DNA of 64,000 bases from Zoroaster sp. YZ-2022. Its lineage: Eukaryota > Echinodermata > Asteroidea > Forcipulatida > Zoroasteridae. The stretch is from the NCBI GenBank assembly GCA_029582265.1, contig CM055816.1, positions 96,064,809-96,128,808 of the forward strand. The letters are read 5' to 3'. The translations under genes were made by a program, and so were the position numbers. This document shows positions 11,564 through 22,427 of the stretch, in pieces (the stretch's first letter is position 1; each line of letters begins with the position of its first letter). The notes beneath the pieces are model-generated. The model searched no databases, was not told where the DNA came from, and worked only from the letters and a program-made list of their open reading frames with translations.

Positions 11564-13440
11564 GCAAGGCCTATTTATACCCCACTGTCTACTCCAATAC
11601 ATTCTTGCAGCTTTACATAAATGTTCATCAAGCAAGATACACCTTCTCTGGTGCTCATCCTCATCTCGAAGGATGAAATCGCTCTCAACAAATTTGTGCT
11701 TAATTTCATGCTGTGTTCCTTTACAGCACCTGCACCCTCTGAATGCAAATGATACACCTTCCTCGAAACCCCCAAGCCACTGGGCTGCCAAAGTATCACA
11801 TGGTACCATAACTATCTTTCCTTCAAGATGTACATTTTCCCTGTTCACTGCTGCTTCAAGACCTCCAGAAGACAGTGCCCTCATTTGTGAGATGAAGTCT
11901 TTCAACAATTTGCCTGGTCCATATTTCCGAATGTCTTTGGTTTTAGCAACCCCAAGAAGCTGGATTGCCTGAAGCCTTGATGTACATTCAGGTGGAATAT
12001 TACCAACGTATAATAGAACATACTCAGTTTGTGCTTCTTTGTATGTGACCCAATAGGATTCACAATTTCAATGTCATCAGTGTTTAAGATGACTTCTAAA
12101 GCTTTGGGGTTTCTTATAAAAAGAGGATCTGATTTAAATAATTCCCCATCACAGACATCATACATATACTCTGATTGGGTAGTGCGCGGATTGCCAACAA
12201 ACCTCCACACCTCTGGCATATGCAATAAGTTAGTGAGACTCTGAATGAATGGAACAACATAGCCAACAACATCCTTCTTGATAAATTTACCTTTCACTGT
12301 AACAAATTTCTCCCCAAGTTTGCTTGATTGTGGTAACAAATAATGCAGTTCCTTTTCATAAAAACTATCCCGTTTCTTTTTGGTACTTAACTCGCCCATT
12401 AAGTGCTGAGTTGGGACTGCATCAAGAAGATTGACTGGAAGGCCATGTTGATTTAGCTCATCACAAATGCGTGATTTAAAAGCTGACACATGTTGGTCAA
12501 TCAATAATGACGCTGAGTGGATCACCTCATCTACAGAAGAATGTGTAATATTGTGACCGCACTCCAGAGCCAGAGCAAAGGAAGCATTACAGATACGTGT
12601 TAAATCGACCGCTGTTCTTCCTGGGATCAAGTTTTCAATTCCATCCTCTGCAGCTAGTCCCAAATCTTCATCATAGTCATCACTGTCTGTATCCTGTAAA
12701 TCCTCCCCATCAGTAACATCTCTGTGCTTCCTTGACATGTGACATTTAAATGCCCCCAACTCTTACTTGAATATGAACCGTTACCAACTGAACAAAATAC
12801 AATGAAATTTGGATCAACATGACCCACAAATCTGTCATACGACTTTGTAGTAAAAAAAACACAAAGAACATCTCAATTCTGACATTGCAACTCAGTCACA
12901 ATGTAGGCCTAGCCTACTGCTTAGTCGTAGCCTGCCCTTGGCTCAAGCTCATAAAAAGTTAAAAAGGAGTAGCCTGACATTACAATGACATATGTAGGCC
13001 TACAGCTGCTAGTGCAATTATTCGTGTTTGACAGTTAGGCCCCTATATCCGGACAGAATGGTAGTGAGCCTAAACAGTACAGAAATATATTGTGTGTCCA
13101 GTATCCGGACATAACTTATAAAGTTACTAAAAGTTGTGCAATTGTACAAAGTCAACCTGCCTAACCCTTCCAAAATACGTTTTTTTAAGTTTTTTTTTAC
13201 AGAAATAGCAATAGTAAAACTACAATTATCACCATAACATGCCAAGTAAGCACAAACCTGTGTTTGAAATGTCCAACCAAGCGTCACTCAAAGTAAAGGA
13301 TCATCGAGCTATTCACGAGGTGGTGGCGACCCAGCGTACTTTGCGAATAGTGTTGCGCATGCGACCCAGCGTACCTTGCGAATATTGTAAATGCTACGTT
13401 TTATGTTTGGTTAAAACCCTGCGGTGCATGGTCGCAATAT

Positions 13441-13785
13441 AATCACACTAACACATGGTGGGACTAAATCATTTAGTACGTTTGAATAGCGTGTAAAACG
13501 TTCATATAGGGGTACACACAATCCCTTCTCAAACGGGGTAAACAGACTTATTGAGTCCCTCTAGACCCAAGAAAACAATTTCAAGCAACAAAAAATTATA
13601 TGGGTGCCCAATATACAACCTCGCGCGCATGAAGGCACTAAATCATTTAGTGCGTGTAAAACTCGCGCGCTTGATGGCACTCAATCATTTAGTACGTATG
13701 AATAGCATGTAAAATGTTCATATTAGGGGCACACAATCCCTTCTCAAATGGTGTAAACAGACTTATTGAGTCCCTCTAGACCTAA
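13441..13785. repeat. tandem repeat of about 215 bp, degenerate
   Basis: The block containing CATTTAGTACGT, CACAATCCCTTCTCAAA and AGACTTATTGAGTCCCTCTAGACC occurs twice (about 13460-13568 and 13680-13785), separated by related sequence containing CATTTAGTGCGT. The element at 13786-14910 inserted in the second unit, whose remainder resumes at 14911 with AAGAAAACAATTTCAAGC. No gene is visible. Confidence 0.7.
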
Positions 13786-14910
13786 TGTGACGGGAGTGAT
13801 AATGAGGCAACAAAATAAATGAAACCTCGAAATCGGTGGGTTCAGATTGACTCTTTTATTCTGTAACTGGAGGTCGGGAAGACAGCCGACCAGCGACGGA
13901 GGCGAGAGAATGGCATGACCAAATAACAATTAACAATGACAAATAATAGAAAAGAGAAAAGAAAAAGAAAATCATTAGCACAATAGACACAAGTAGTTTG
14001 TGTACACCAAAATCTATCCAATATAGTGAAATACTTCATATGGAGGAGACATAATACATCTTCATCACAAAATAGTTAGCTGAAGTACTAGTGAGCACTA
14101 ATATTCGAAATATTGCGGAACAAAGTCTGATAGATCTGTAAAACAATAGTATCCAGCAGTAAATTTACCACTCAAAACAACCACAGGGAATTATCCCAAT
14201 CATGCAGTCTTGAAAACCTCAATAGGGCCTAATTATAAGAAATATGCATATTCTAAAAAGTCAATGTTTATACAATAATTTTCACCAAATAAATACACCT
14301 TGGAAAGCTTGGGAATAATTAGCTCACTATGCCATTTTACCAATGTGATTGTGGTACCATACTAACAAAGAGGGCGCTGTTGCTGCATAACTAGACCATG
14401 GATTACCATTAATTTATCAAGATATGCTCACATTTCTCAGTCTTAGATTGTACACCTATACTTGTACTGTAAAATACCTATTTCACAGGTTGTATAAACT
14501 CACAAGGATCAAGTTTATATAATAAAGTAGTGACTCATATTGATAACCACACGTGTACTGGCAATACGGCATGGCTCTATATACGACGCCATGACAGTTC
14601 AAGTTTCATAACTTTAAGTTTCAACTTTCCTCTACTGAAAATAACACATGATCCCAAGCTCCTACTGGACTCATTGATAAATCAAAATGATGCTTGTTAT
14701 ATCCGGTTTATTACTTTATAGTATATATATTTAATTAAATCCTACAAAAAGAAGGAAATTTACCTGTAATTGGAGGTCGGGAAGACAGCCGACCAGCGAC
14801 GGAGGCGAGAGAATGGCATAACCAAACCCTGCCGCATGGTGGCGTCCTCCCAACACACCGTCTGACTGTCACTGCCCCAGTGCTAGTGATGTAACATCAC
14901 CGCCTCCACA
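13786..14910 (-). mobile_element. solo LTR with CTAA target duplication
   Basis: The segment begins TGTGACGGGAG and ends CGCCTCCACA, i.e. TG...CA ends, with CTAA on both sides (13782-13785 and 14911-14914). Across the insertion the flanks rejoin the tandem repeat (compare 13561-13600). On the minus strand an AATAAA lies about 70 bp from the 3' end, so the LTR is probably minus oriented. A block of about 70 bp (CTGTAA(C/T)TGGAGGTCGGGAAG...) occurs twice inside, at about 13860-13930 and 14764-14830. No gag-pol is present. The segment is absent from copy B. Confidence 0.65.
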
Positions 14911-15689
14911 CTAAGAAAACAATTTCAAGCCAAATATAAAGTTTTATATGGGTGTCAGCCCACAATCCTTTTTGTTACCCAAAACCAATTTTTTGCACAT
15001 GTTTTGCACTGCTGACATTCTGCAGAGAAACCAAGAGATTATATTTGTCTGGCCATTCTAATACCCACAACCAGACCTCAAAATAAACATCTCAGGTTGC
15101 TGGTATGTCTGGGCCGTGAAAGCAAGTGGCAGGATGACTGATTACATTGGGATTAGTGCGGTAACATCAATGGATGACATCTGTACAGTTTCAATGGGTT
15201 GTCAGCTGGCAAGAGGGGGGGGGGGGCGGGGCCTTACTTTGAAAGCTGCATACCGGGTCAATGGTTCACCCCAGGTTGAAATGTTATCAGGCACTGTATC
15301 AATAGAGAACTTATGCAAAGTGGCTGAATTTGAGTTTTCAATGACGTAGTAAACAACAATTGTTTACAAACGGTCTAAATGAAATAGCACCACGCCTCAC
15401 CGTAGTGTCGATTGTTTCCCCGGAGCATAACCGAGGCCTAGGCCTAAACTAAGCTTGGCATAAACATTATTTTGCCAAAAGGCTTTGGTACACTAATGTG
15501 AATGCTTAAAGAAGAGATGTGGGTCCGTTTTAAAAAGATCTTTACACTGAATAATGGCTTATCGGAATGAGTGTGTATTATTACCGTTCGATTGCAACGA
15601 CAACCACCCCTCGATTGCCGTAACACAACTAATTTACTTGCAGTTGAAATATTAACTTTGTCTTTTTGTAACTGAATGAATCTTATTTA
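14911..15689. other. non-coding stretch inside the CACTA element
   Basis: It holds the resumed half of the tandem repeat (14911-14990), a poly-G run near 15217 and AT-rich sequence. From about 15403 it is again colinear with copy B. I see no supportable gene or RNA here. Confidence 0.5.
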
Positions 15690-15834
15690 AATTATAAACA
15701 CTGGCGTTTTTTATATAAACACATTATAAACATTACCGTTTAGATTTTAAACACCTTATAATCACCAGTGTTTAATTTATAAACACATGTGTTTAAGTTA
15801 TAAACGCGTCAAGTGTTCCCCGGTTTCACAGTGC

Positions 15835-18030
15835 AGTTTCAAGTGATTCCCTTCCCTGTCCCTTCAGAGGGTCCACCACTCAGGTCTACAGATGACTGTA
15901 ACCCAGAAACAGGTGAATCTGGCGAGGTTGGTCTGCATAAACGGGCAGTAGTTTCAAGTGATTCTGTGATTTCCATCCCTGTCCCTTCAGAGGGTCCACC
16001 GCTCAGGCCTCAAGATGACTGTAACCCAGTAACAGGTGATTCTGACGAGGTCGGTTTCACAAACTGCCAGGAGTTTCAAATGATTCTGTGATTTCCATCC
16101 CTGTCGCTTCAGAAGATCCATCGCTCCGTCCTCCAGGTGACTGTAACCAAGTTGCGAGTGATTCTGACCAGGTTGGTCTGCATAAACGGGCAGTAGTTTC
16201 AAGTGATTCTGTGATTTCCATCCCTGTCCCTTCAGAGGGTCCACCACTCAGGTCTACAGATGACTGTAACCCAGTAACAGGTGATTCTGACGAGGTTTGT
16301 CTGCATAAACGGGCAGTAGTTTCAAGTGATTCCGTGGTTCCATCCCTGTCCCTTCAGAGGGTCCACCGCTAAGGTCTACAGATGACTGTAACCAAGTAAC
16401 AGGTGATTCTGACGAGGTTGGTCTGCATAAACGGGCAGTAGTTTCAAGTGATTCTGTGATTTCTATCACTGTCCCTTCAGAGGGTCCACTGCTCATGCCT
16501 CAAGATGACTGTAACCCAGTAACAGGTGATTCTGACGGGGTCAGTTTGCACAAACTGCCGGTTAGTTTCAAATGATTCTGTGTATTTCCATCCCTGTCGC
16601 TTCAGAAGATCCATCGCTCCGTCCTCCAGCTGACTGTAACCAAGTTGCGAGTGATTCTGGCCAGGTTGGTCTGCATAAATGGGCAGTAGTTTCAAGTGAT
16701 TCCCATCCCTGTCCCTTCAGAGGGTCCACCACTCAGGTCTACAGATGACTGTAACCCAGTAACAGGTGATTCTGACCAGGTTGGTCTGCATAAACGGGCA
16801 GTAGTTTCAAGTGATTTCCATCCCTGTCCCTTCAGAGGGTCCACCGCTAATAATTATAACAATAATAATAATGTTGGGCATTTTAAAGCGCTCTTAAACA
16901 AGGTATCAGAGTGCTATACATTATTACCCCTGCTCATCAGGCGTATAAATCATTTCAGAAACTATCTCAGCTCCCTGGGGAGTATACAGCTCAATTGCTG
17001 CCATTTCAGCGCATATGGGCTAATCAAACACAACAACCAACTCTGCCCCCACAGGTACCCATTTACTCCTGGGTGGAGAGAAGCAATTATGGTAAAGTGC
17101 CTTGCTCAAGGACACAAGTACCACGGTCACGGACAGGATTCGAACCCACATTCTGACGTCTCAGCCACCAGAACACAAATCCGATGCACTAAACCGCTCG
17201 ACCATGGCACTCCAGGTCTACAGATGACTGTAACCCAGTAGCAAGTGATTCTGACCAGGTTGGTCTGCATAAACGGGCAGTAGTTTCAAGTGATTGTGTG
17301 ATTTCCATCCCTGTCCCTTCAGAGGGTCCACCACTCAGGTCTACAGATGACTGTAACCCAGTAACAGGTGATTCTGACGAGGTTTGTCTGCATAAACGGG
17401 CAGTAGTTTCAAGTGATTTCCAACCCTGTCCCTTCAGAGGGTCCACCGCTCAGGCCTACAGATGACTGTAACCCAGTAACAGGTGAATCTGGCGAGGTTG
17501 GTCTGCATAAACGGGCAGTAGTTTCAAGTGATTTCCAACCCTGTCCCTTCACAGGGTCCACCGCTCAGGCCTACAGATGACTGTAACCCAGTAACAGGTG
17601 ATTCTGACGAGGTTGGTCTGCATAAACGGGCAGAAGTTTCAAGTGATTCTGTGATTTTCATCCCTGTCCCTTCAGAGGGTTCACCACTCAGGTCTACAGA
17701 TGACTGTAACCCAGTAACAGGTGATTCTGACCAGGTTGGTCTGCATGAACGGGCAGTAGTTTCAAGTGATACTGTGATTTCCATCCCTGTCGCTTTAGAA
17801 GGTCCACCGCTCTGGCCTCCAGGTGACCCTAACCCAGTAGCAGGTGTTTCTGACCAGGTTGGTCTACTTGACAAACCATCTGTAGGTTTGAGTGATTCTG
17901 AGATTTCCGTCCCTGTCACTTCAGAGGGTCCACTGCTCTGTCCTCCAGGTGACTGTATCCAAGGTTCAGGTGATTCTGACCAGGTTGGTCTGCACGATGA
18001 ACTGCCTGATGTTTACAGTGATTCTGTGAT
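15835..18030 (+). repeat. coding minisatellite, about 123-bp units (copy A)
   Basis: Units of about 123 bp start GTTTCAAGTGATTCTGTGAT and contain CCCTTCAGAGGGTCCACC and GACTGTAACCCAGTAACAGG. Translated they give about 41-residue repeats such as VISIPVPSEGPPLRSTDDC. The period is a multiple of three, so the frame survives copy-number change, although several units here carry indels. The array is interrupted by a SINE at 16847-17214 and runs into the zinc-finger gene downstream. Confidence 0.8.
16847..17214 (-). mobile_element. tRNA-derived SINE (copy A)
   Basis: On the minus strand there is an intact A box (TGGTCGAGCGG, complement of 17194-17204) and B box (GGTTCGAATCC, complement of 17136-17146), the pol III promoter of a tRNA-like head. 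The body contains CCTTGAGCAAGGCAC and the element ends at the left in a TTATTATTATTG-type tail. It interrupts the minisatellite and is shared with copy B, so it predates the duplication. It is not a functional tRNA: it lacks a cloverleaf and has a long non-tRNA body. Confidence 0.8.
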
Positions 18031-19559
18031 TTCCTTTCTTGTCCTAGAGGGTCTACCATTCTGCCCTCAAGGTGGCCTTAAGCAAGTTGCAGGTGATTCT
18101 GACCAGGTTGTTCTGCACGATCTGCCAGTAATTTCAAGTGATGCCATTCCGGCCACTTACGAGGTTTCACTTCTCTTGCTTCTTCGTGACTGTGTCTCAG
18201 TTGCGGCTTCAAAGGAGGTTTCTGAAGCTCAAGATGAAAAATCTAATGCATCAATATTAGTCCCATCTGTGCTACCATCTCTGCTGCCCCTGGAAAACAC
18301 CAATGGTCACATTAGACACCTCGCCAGATTTGTCTGCAGATGCTCCCGTTTCTGCTGAAGATAATACAACCTTGAACTCAGATGATCAAATCCTTGCTTC
18401 ACAATTACCTGTTCCGGTTGCTGAAACTTGCCCAACAATGATCCCAAACATGATGTGGCTTCTAACATCAATGAACCAAGCTCTGAAGCTAGCTATGATA
18501 GTGATTCATCAGACGCTGAGTACGTTCCTGATTCATCATGTTCAAGTGACACTGAAGATCAGATTCCACAAAACAGGGTAGCCCGACCTACAGGATCAGC
18601 ATTAGGGCAACATGGGTGTGTACAAGTCGCAAAATTCAAAGAAGACGGAAAGCGGTCCTGGAGCAAAGCAGATTACTGCTTATATTGCGGAAACAACAAG
18701 CAAAAGTTGCACGCCATTGCTTAATGAAACACAAAGACAAACTGCTTGTCAGTGAAATAAAAGCTCTCCCATTAAAGGCTGTAGAAAGAAAACAGAAAAT
18801 CACTGTTCTTCGCAACAAGGGAAACTTGCAGCATAATCTGCTGGTTTGGGAATCAGGCTCTGTGCAAATTGTTCCCCGGAAACGTTCAACAGTGGATGAG
18901 GCAGCTTCAGAGTACCTGCCTTGTGAATTTTGCCAGGGGAGCTTCAAACGCGATGGTTTATGGAAACATCAGATAGACTGTGCAAAAAGAAAGCACCGAA
19001 CACAGTCAACGGCAAAAATGCTGATCCCTGACAGTTCTAATGATACAGCAACTGAAAGTCTGAAGGCAAATGTTATCAGTCGAATGCTGACAGATGATAT
19101 CACCAGATGTGTGAGGAATGATGCTAGTATCTTGTCATTTGGGACTAAAATGATGAAAGACCATCCGGAACCGCATCAAGCACTTCCCATATCGCAAAAC
19201 ATGCGTGACTTAGCAAAACTTGTTGTTGCTGCAAGCATCATTGGTCAAATGGTAACTTCTGTCCAGGACCTTGTGAATCCACAAAAATTTGATCTTCTTG
19301 TCATGGCAGTCAAACAGGTAGCAGGTTATTGCCCTGTTAGCAACAGCTACAGAACGCCATCTTATGCTAGAAATGTTGGGTACCACCTTGATAACGTGGT
19401 TAGTAGTATGTGTGCCGCAAATCAGTCCTCTTTGTGGAGGTGGAGGTGTGCAGTTTGTGTGGTGGAGGGAGTAATGCGCATGCGCAGCATGCATATTGAT
19501 GCGTATGACATAGTTATGACGTATGTATGACGTAATGAATAAAAATGAGTATGATGTCA

Positions 19560-19790
19560 TAGCATGACGTCATGCTAAGTGCGCATGCGCGTATTGGCGA
19601 CGCGATGACGTCATCAGCGCATAAGCGACTGGTGTGTGCCTGGCACGCGCGCCCAGGCATGTCGTGTCTTAAAATAGAATGGACATCGTTGATTGGTTGA
19701 ATGTTTGCGCGTTGTTTATGGAGCAACCACACGCTCTTTGTGATTGGTTGTTTCGGCGACGCGGAGGATGGTAGAGTATAAAAGACGGAA
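19560..19790 (+). promoter_or_regulatory. promoter of the WW-PC4 gene (copy A)
   Basis: Two perfect CRE/ATF palindromes TGACGTCA (19565-19572 and 19606-19613), TGCGCATGCGC NRF1-like palindromes, inverted CCAAT boxes (ATTGG at about 19692 and 19742) and a TATA box TATAAAAG (19777-19784) precede the ATG at 19892. Spacing suggests transcription starts about 30 bp after the TATA box. The palindromes are sequence matches; factor binding is inferred. Confidence 0.6.
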
Positions 19791-19891
19791 ATTTTAATCC
19801 AAACTCTCATATTTTCGCCAATATTCTCATCAAGAACATCGCATTGTTGCTCGTATACGCTACTTGTATTGTGAACAGTCGACAAACGACA

Positions 19892-20601
19892 ATGGTTGGA
19901 CACCCTTACTTGAGCCTTAACATGAACGGTGAGCCTGTATCGACCCCGATGCCCACACCTGTGGTTCCCACCTGGCGAGATAAGCGTTGCCGTCGACTCG
20001 GCCCAGCACCACCGACCGATGGGGCACACATCGAGAAGGAGGAGAGAAAGCTCATTCCTCCCGACATGGTAGATGCTGGGTGGTGCGAAGCCCAGAGTGT
20101 GACACATGGCAAGAGCTATTTCTACAAGCTCACAGGAGACCTCGTGGGATCTGCCCAGTTCATCGACTTATCTGCGTGAGCAACGGATGTTGCAGCCACA
20201 TCCACCCACTGTTGATGTTTTGTCTGCTGCTGTTGAACAATTAACCAAGGGATTAGCTGCTGACACCAGAAGCATCAACCTCTGAGTAGGAGCTAATCTC
20301 CCAGGAGAATGTAAAGGGAAGGCAGGAGTCAAGCGCAAGCTGTAGCTCCACCTCGGATGAACAACAGGAGGAAAACGACAGGAAGGCGTTGCGATTTCAA
20401 AATCGGAGGTGAGCGATATGCTGTTGTCAAGCGTTTCAAAGGGTCGCCCCTACATTAACAACATAAGAGAGTACTATTTAAATCCCCAGCGGAAATAAAT
20501 TGTCTTGCTGGCAAGAGAAGGGAATTAATCTCACCGTGGAGCAGTGGGGTCAGCTGAAACAACCAGAGTACCGCCATCACTAATGCCATCTTTCAAGCTT
20601 A
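19892..20601 (+). pseudogene. WW-PC4 fusion gene, copy A (indel-damaged or low-quality sequence)
   Basis: This is the same gene as 34062-34766: MVGHPYLSLN start, WW-domain coding (DAGWCEAQ, GKSYFYKLT) and PC4-domain coding further on. Compared with copy B it has many one- to four-base indels from about 19970 onward (extra bases in the TRETSWDLP, QIGGERY and QLKQQ regions), so no continuous frame remains. Damage rises sharply towards the gap at 21001, which suggests that some changes are base-calling errors at a contig end and not real decay. Confidence 0.6.
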
Positions 20602-20659
20602 GCTGATTAACAAAGGTGTTAACTGTTGAAGTTAACTGAATGGTATTGTCTACCTGTTG

Positions 20660-21000
20660 CAGATGATGAAAAGAGCGACATGGAGGGCGAGAGAATATGT
20701 TGAAGTCCAAGAAACGCATCAGGAGACTTGTGAAACAAGTGATGACAAAATAAATCGTCACAACTCACATCATCAGAATAAGTTATGCGAAGTTCTGTAG
20801 AGAGTCTGACGACCTTGCGAAGGGCGTGAGTTTGATTGGCCAAGGCAGTGGGATCACGAGTGTCTGTTTTACGGTGGGGCTCCACCAAGTACCACCTTGA
20901 AGATTTCGTGGATGAGCACTTCGAAGAAGCAGAACAATACATTCAGCCGAGCCATGTTTTGTGCTGTGTTTGACGCAGTAGCACATCATATTGGTGTTGA
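20660..21000 (+). pseudogene. Polinton orphan gene, copy A, truncated by the gap
   Basis: It matches 34825-35154 of copy B with scattered indels. Recognisable pieces are KSKKRIRRLVKQVM and the EDFVDEHFEEAEQYIQP region, in different frames. It ends in the run of Ns. The function is unknown. Confidence 0.55.
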
Positions 21001-21500
21001 NNNNNNNNNNNNNNNNNNNNNNNNNNNNNNNNNNNNNNNNNNNNNNNNNNNNNNNNNNNNNNNNNNNNNNNNNNNNNNNNNNNNNNNNNNNNNNNNNNNN
21101 NNNNNNNNNNNNNNNNNNNNNNNNNNNNNNNNNNNNNNNNNNNNNNNNNNNNNNNNNNNNNNNNNNNNNNNNNNNNNNNNNNNNNNNNNNNNNNNNNNNN
21201 NNNNNNNNNNNNNNNNNNNNNNNNNNNNNNNNNNNNNNNNNNNNNNNNNNNNNNNNNNNNNNNNNNNNNNNNNNNNNNNNNNNNNNNNNNNNNNNNNNNN
21301 NNNNNNNNNNNNNNNNNNNNNNNNNNNNNNNNNNNNNNNNNNNNNNNNNNNNNNNNNNNNNNNNNNNNNNNNNNNNNNNNNNNNNNNNNNNNNNNNNNNN
21401 NNNNNNNNNNNNNNNNNNNNNNNNNNNNNNNNNNNNNNNNNNNNNNNNNNNNNNNNNNNNNNNNNNNNNNNNNNNNNNNNNNNNNNNNNNNNNNNNNNNN
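21001..21500. other. assembly gap (500 Ns)
   Basis: Exactly 500 Ns, a conventional placeholder for a gap of unknown size. The sequence after it (21501-22577) does not match what follows the equivalent position in copy B, so the gap hides a rearrangement or joins contigs that may not be adjacent. Confidence 0.99.
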
Positions 21501-21989
21501 ATTTTTCGTTCACAGACATGACCCCAATCTAACCTTTCCTTCCGGTCGAAAACAAATTCTTCCCTAATGTTTTATGTACAGCACGGTTATTTCGCAATAT
21601 AGAAGTCTACAGCTATACGCCAAGGTCGCCGGCCACACGCTGTTGCATTACGTAGAGTCTTGGCTGGTCAAGGGGCATTTACTTTGTTACGTCTGAAAAT
21701 GCCCGCATGTGCCTTGACATGGTCAACTCACAGTGGTGCACAAATATTGCCAAATGTTCGGTGCTGATCATCCTACTCTACATCGTATTCACTGTTGTTA
21801 GTTATGACTAAATTGGAAGGATATCCGTTTTTATGGCAGCACAATTAGCAGCTGTTTTCAAGCTTATAGATGAATTTGGAAAGTAGTGTTTAAATTGTTA
21901 AAGAAGCAGAACAAAAGGAGAGGGATTTCACATGTAGTTTCATTCTTTGGTTTTCATGATACACATGTATAGAATATTTTATATCTGTC

Positions 21990-22427
21990 CTGAGTATTAA
22001 AAAAAAAACAATGCAATTTCCACAACATTCTTCTGATAGCTCTTGCAAAAACAAAGTATATTACCAAATATGGCACTGACAGTGTTTTGAAGGATATAAT
22101 AGATGATATGCAACAACTGTACAATGACAAATTGTTCATTGATGTTTCTGGTGAATTGCAAGGTTTTCTGAAACCCAAATTATGCTGGGATTTTCTTGTG
22201 GTTCCACTGCAAACTATCCATGCAGCACCTGCAAGTCACATGATTGTCAGTCTCATTTGGAGGACGATCCTGACATGCTAAGGACAAAAGACAGTTATGC
22301 AGAGGACGTTGCAGTAAACAATTTAACTGACAAGACGAAGACACCACAGTCTTTTATCCTGACATCTGGGGGATGTGAAACCGGAACAGATTTGTTATCG
22401 TGGAACGGAAAGCAATCCCACAATTGA
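21990..22427 (+). pseudogene. fragment of an unrecognised protein with a CxxC motif
   Basis: In one frame after a shift near 22170 the sequence reads LYNDKLFIDVSGELQGF, then MLGFSCGSTANYPCSTCKS, HDCQSHLEDDPDMLRTKDS. A hydrophobic core followed by CSTC and a charged RT(K)..Y.ED segment recalls RNase-H-like transposase fragments seen in invertebrate repeats, but I cannot name a family. There is no start codon context or promoter, and the stretch sits between a gap and a duplication boundary. Confidence 0.25.

Larger units (their letters stand above)
9617..12759 (-). pseudogene. CACTA/EnSpm tnp2-like transposase (copy A), interrupted
   Basis: The minus-strand frame from 12759 opens with HMSRKHRD, the end of a C2H2-like finger, then an acidic patch. 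It carries the animal tnp2/EnSpm blocks: YDVCDGELFKSDPLF, NTDDIEIVNPIGSHTKKHKL, then after a frameshift near 12000 LGGFEEGVSFAFRGCRCC and FVQDPMHL. Such proteins catalyse cut-and-paste transposition of CACTA elements. The C-terminal part (9617-9946) has HDYREGCCLVLEYEDDLPKFG and the family's HVI-like tail. Lesions: the frameshift near 12000, a 61-bp tandem duplication at 11441-11563 that shifts the frame, and a 956-bp MITE at 10006-10961. Copy B has lost almost all of this gene. Confidence 0.65.
4986..15833. mobile_element. CACTA/EnSpm DNA transposon, near-complete copy (copy A)
   Basis: The element starts CACTGTAAAACCAGG and ends with the inverted form, reading CACTGTGAAACCGGGG on the minus strand. 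Both ends hold clustered variants of GTGTTTAAGTTATAAACGC and GTTTATAAACAC in either orientation (about 4990-5270 and 15690-15815), the subterminal repeat arrangement typical of CACTA elements. Inside, on the minus strand, are a tnp2-like transposase (9617-12759) and a CIDE-N-type second gene (5945-9374). The flanks are TA on the left and CA on the right; in copy B both are TA, so the target duplication is probably TA. A MITE (10006-10961) and a solo LTR (13786-14910) are later insertions. Confidence 0.7.
15835..19403 (+). pseudogene. zinc-finger/tyrosine-recombinase-like (Crypton-type family) gene, N-terminal part (copy A)
   Basis: After the minisatellite repeats come an acidic Ser-rich linker (SDSSDAEYVPDSSCSSDTED), a zinc-knuckle region (YCLYCGNNKQK then ARHCLMKHKDK in the next frame), an ERKQKITVLRNKGNLQHN block, a second zinc motif CEFCQGSFKRDGLWKHQIDC and a helical region MLTDDITRCVRNDASILSFG...SQNMRDLAKL. 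This order matches a widespread fish and invertebrate family whose C-terminus resembles tyrosine recombinases; the relative at 59.7-62.2 kb keeps that end. Here the protein stops after NVGYHLDNVV, beside a GT that could be a splice donor or the edge of the Polinton. Frameshifts near 18310, 18440 and 18700 are shared with copy B, so they predate duplication or mark unrecognised introns. Confidence 0.5.
3134..20999. repeat. large duplicated block, copy A (ends in the assembly gap)
   Basis: From GAGCTTTCATGTCCAGTATG at 3134 the sequence matches 22578 onward at near identity, in the same order and orientation, apart from large clean indels. Copy A alone has 5113-6036, 9817-13028 and 13440-15400. 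Copy B alone has a solo LTR and a 165-bp coding stretch. The start-to-start offset is 19444 bp. The right end of copy A is hidden by the run of Ns. Either a tandem segmental duplication or two divergent haplotypes assembled in series would give this picture. Confidence 0.9.

Noticed and set aside
17136..17204. A tRNA gene on the minus strand
   Set aside because: The A and B boxes are good, but they lie in a SINE body with a TTA-rich tail and a second copy at 31343-31708; no cloverleaf is closed.
17189..17919. Minus-strand proteins made of SGGPSEGTGMEIT repeats
   Set aside because: Antisense of the coding minisatellite; the plus strand leads into recognisable zinc-finger blocks.
20897..21532. 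Long open frames across the gap
   Set aside because: They are open only because Ns translate as unknown residues; no sequence supports them.
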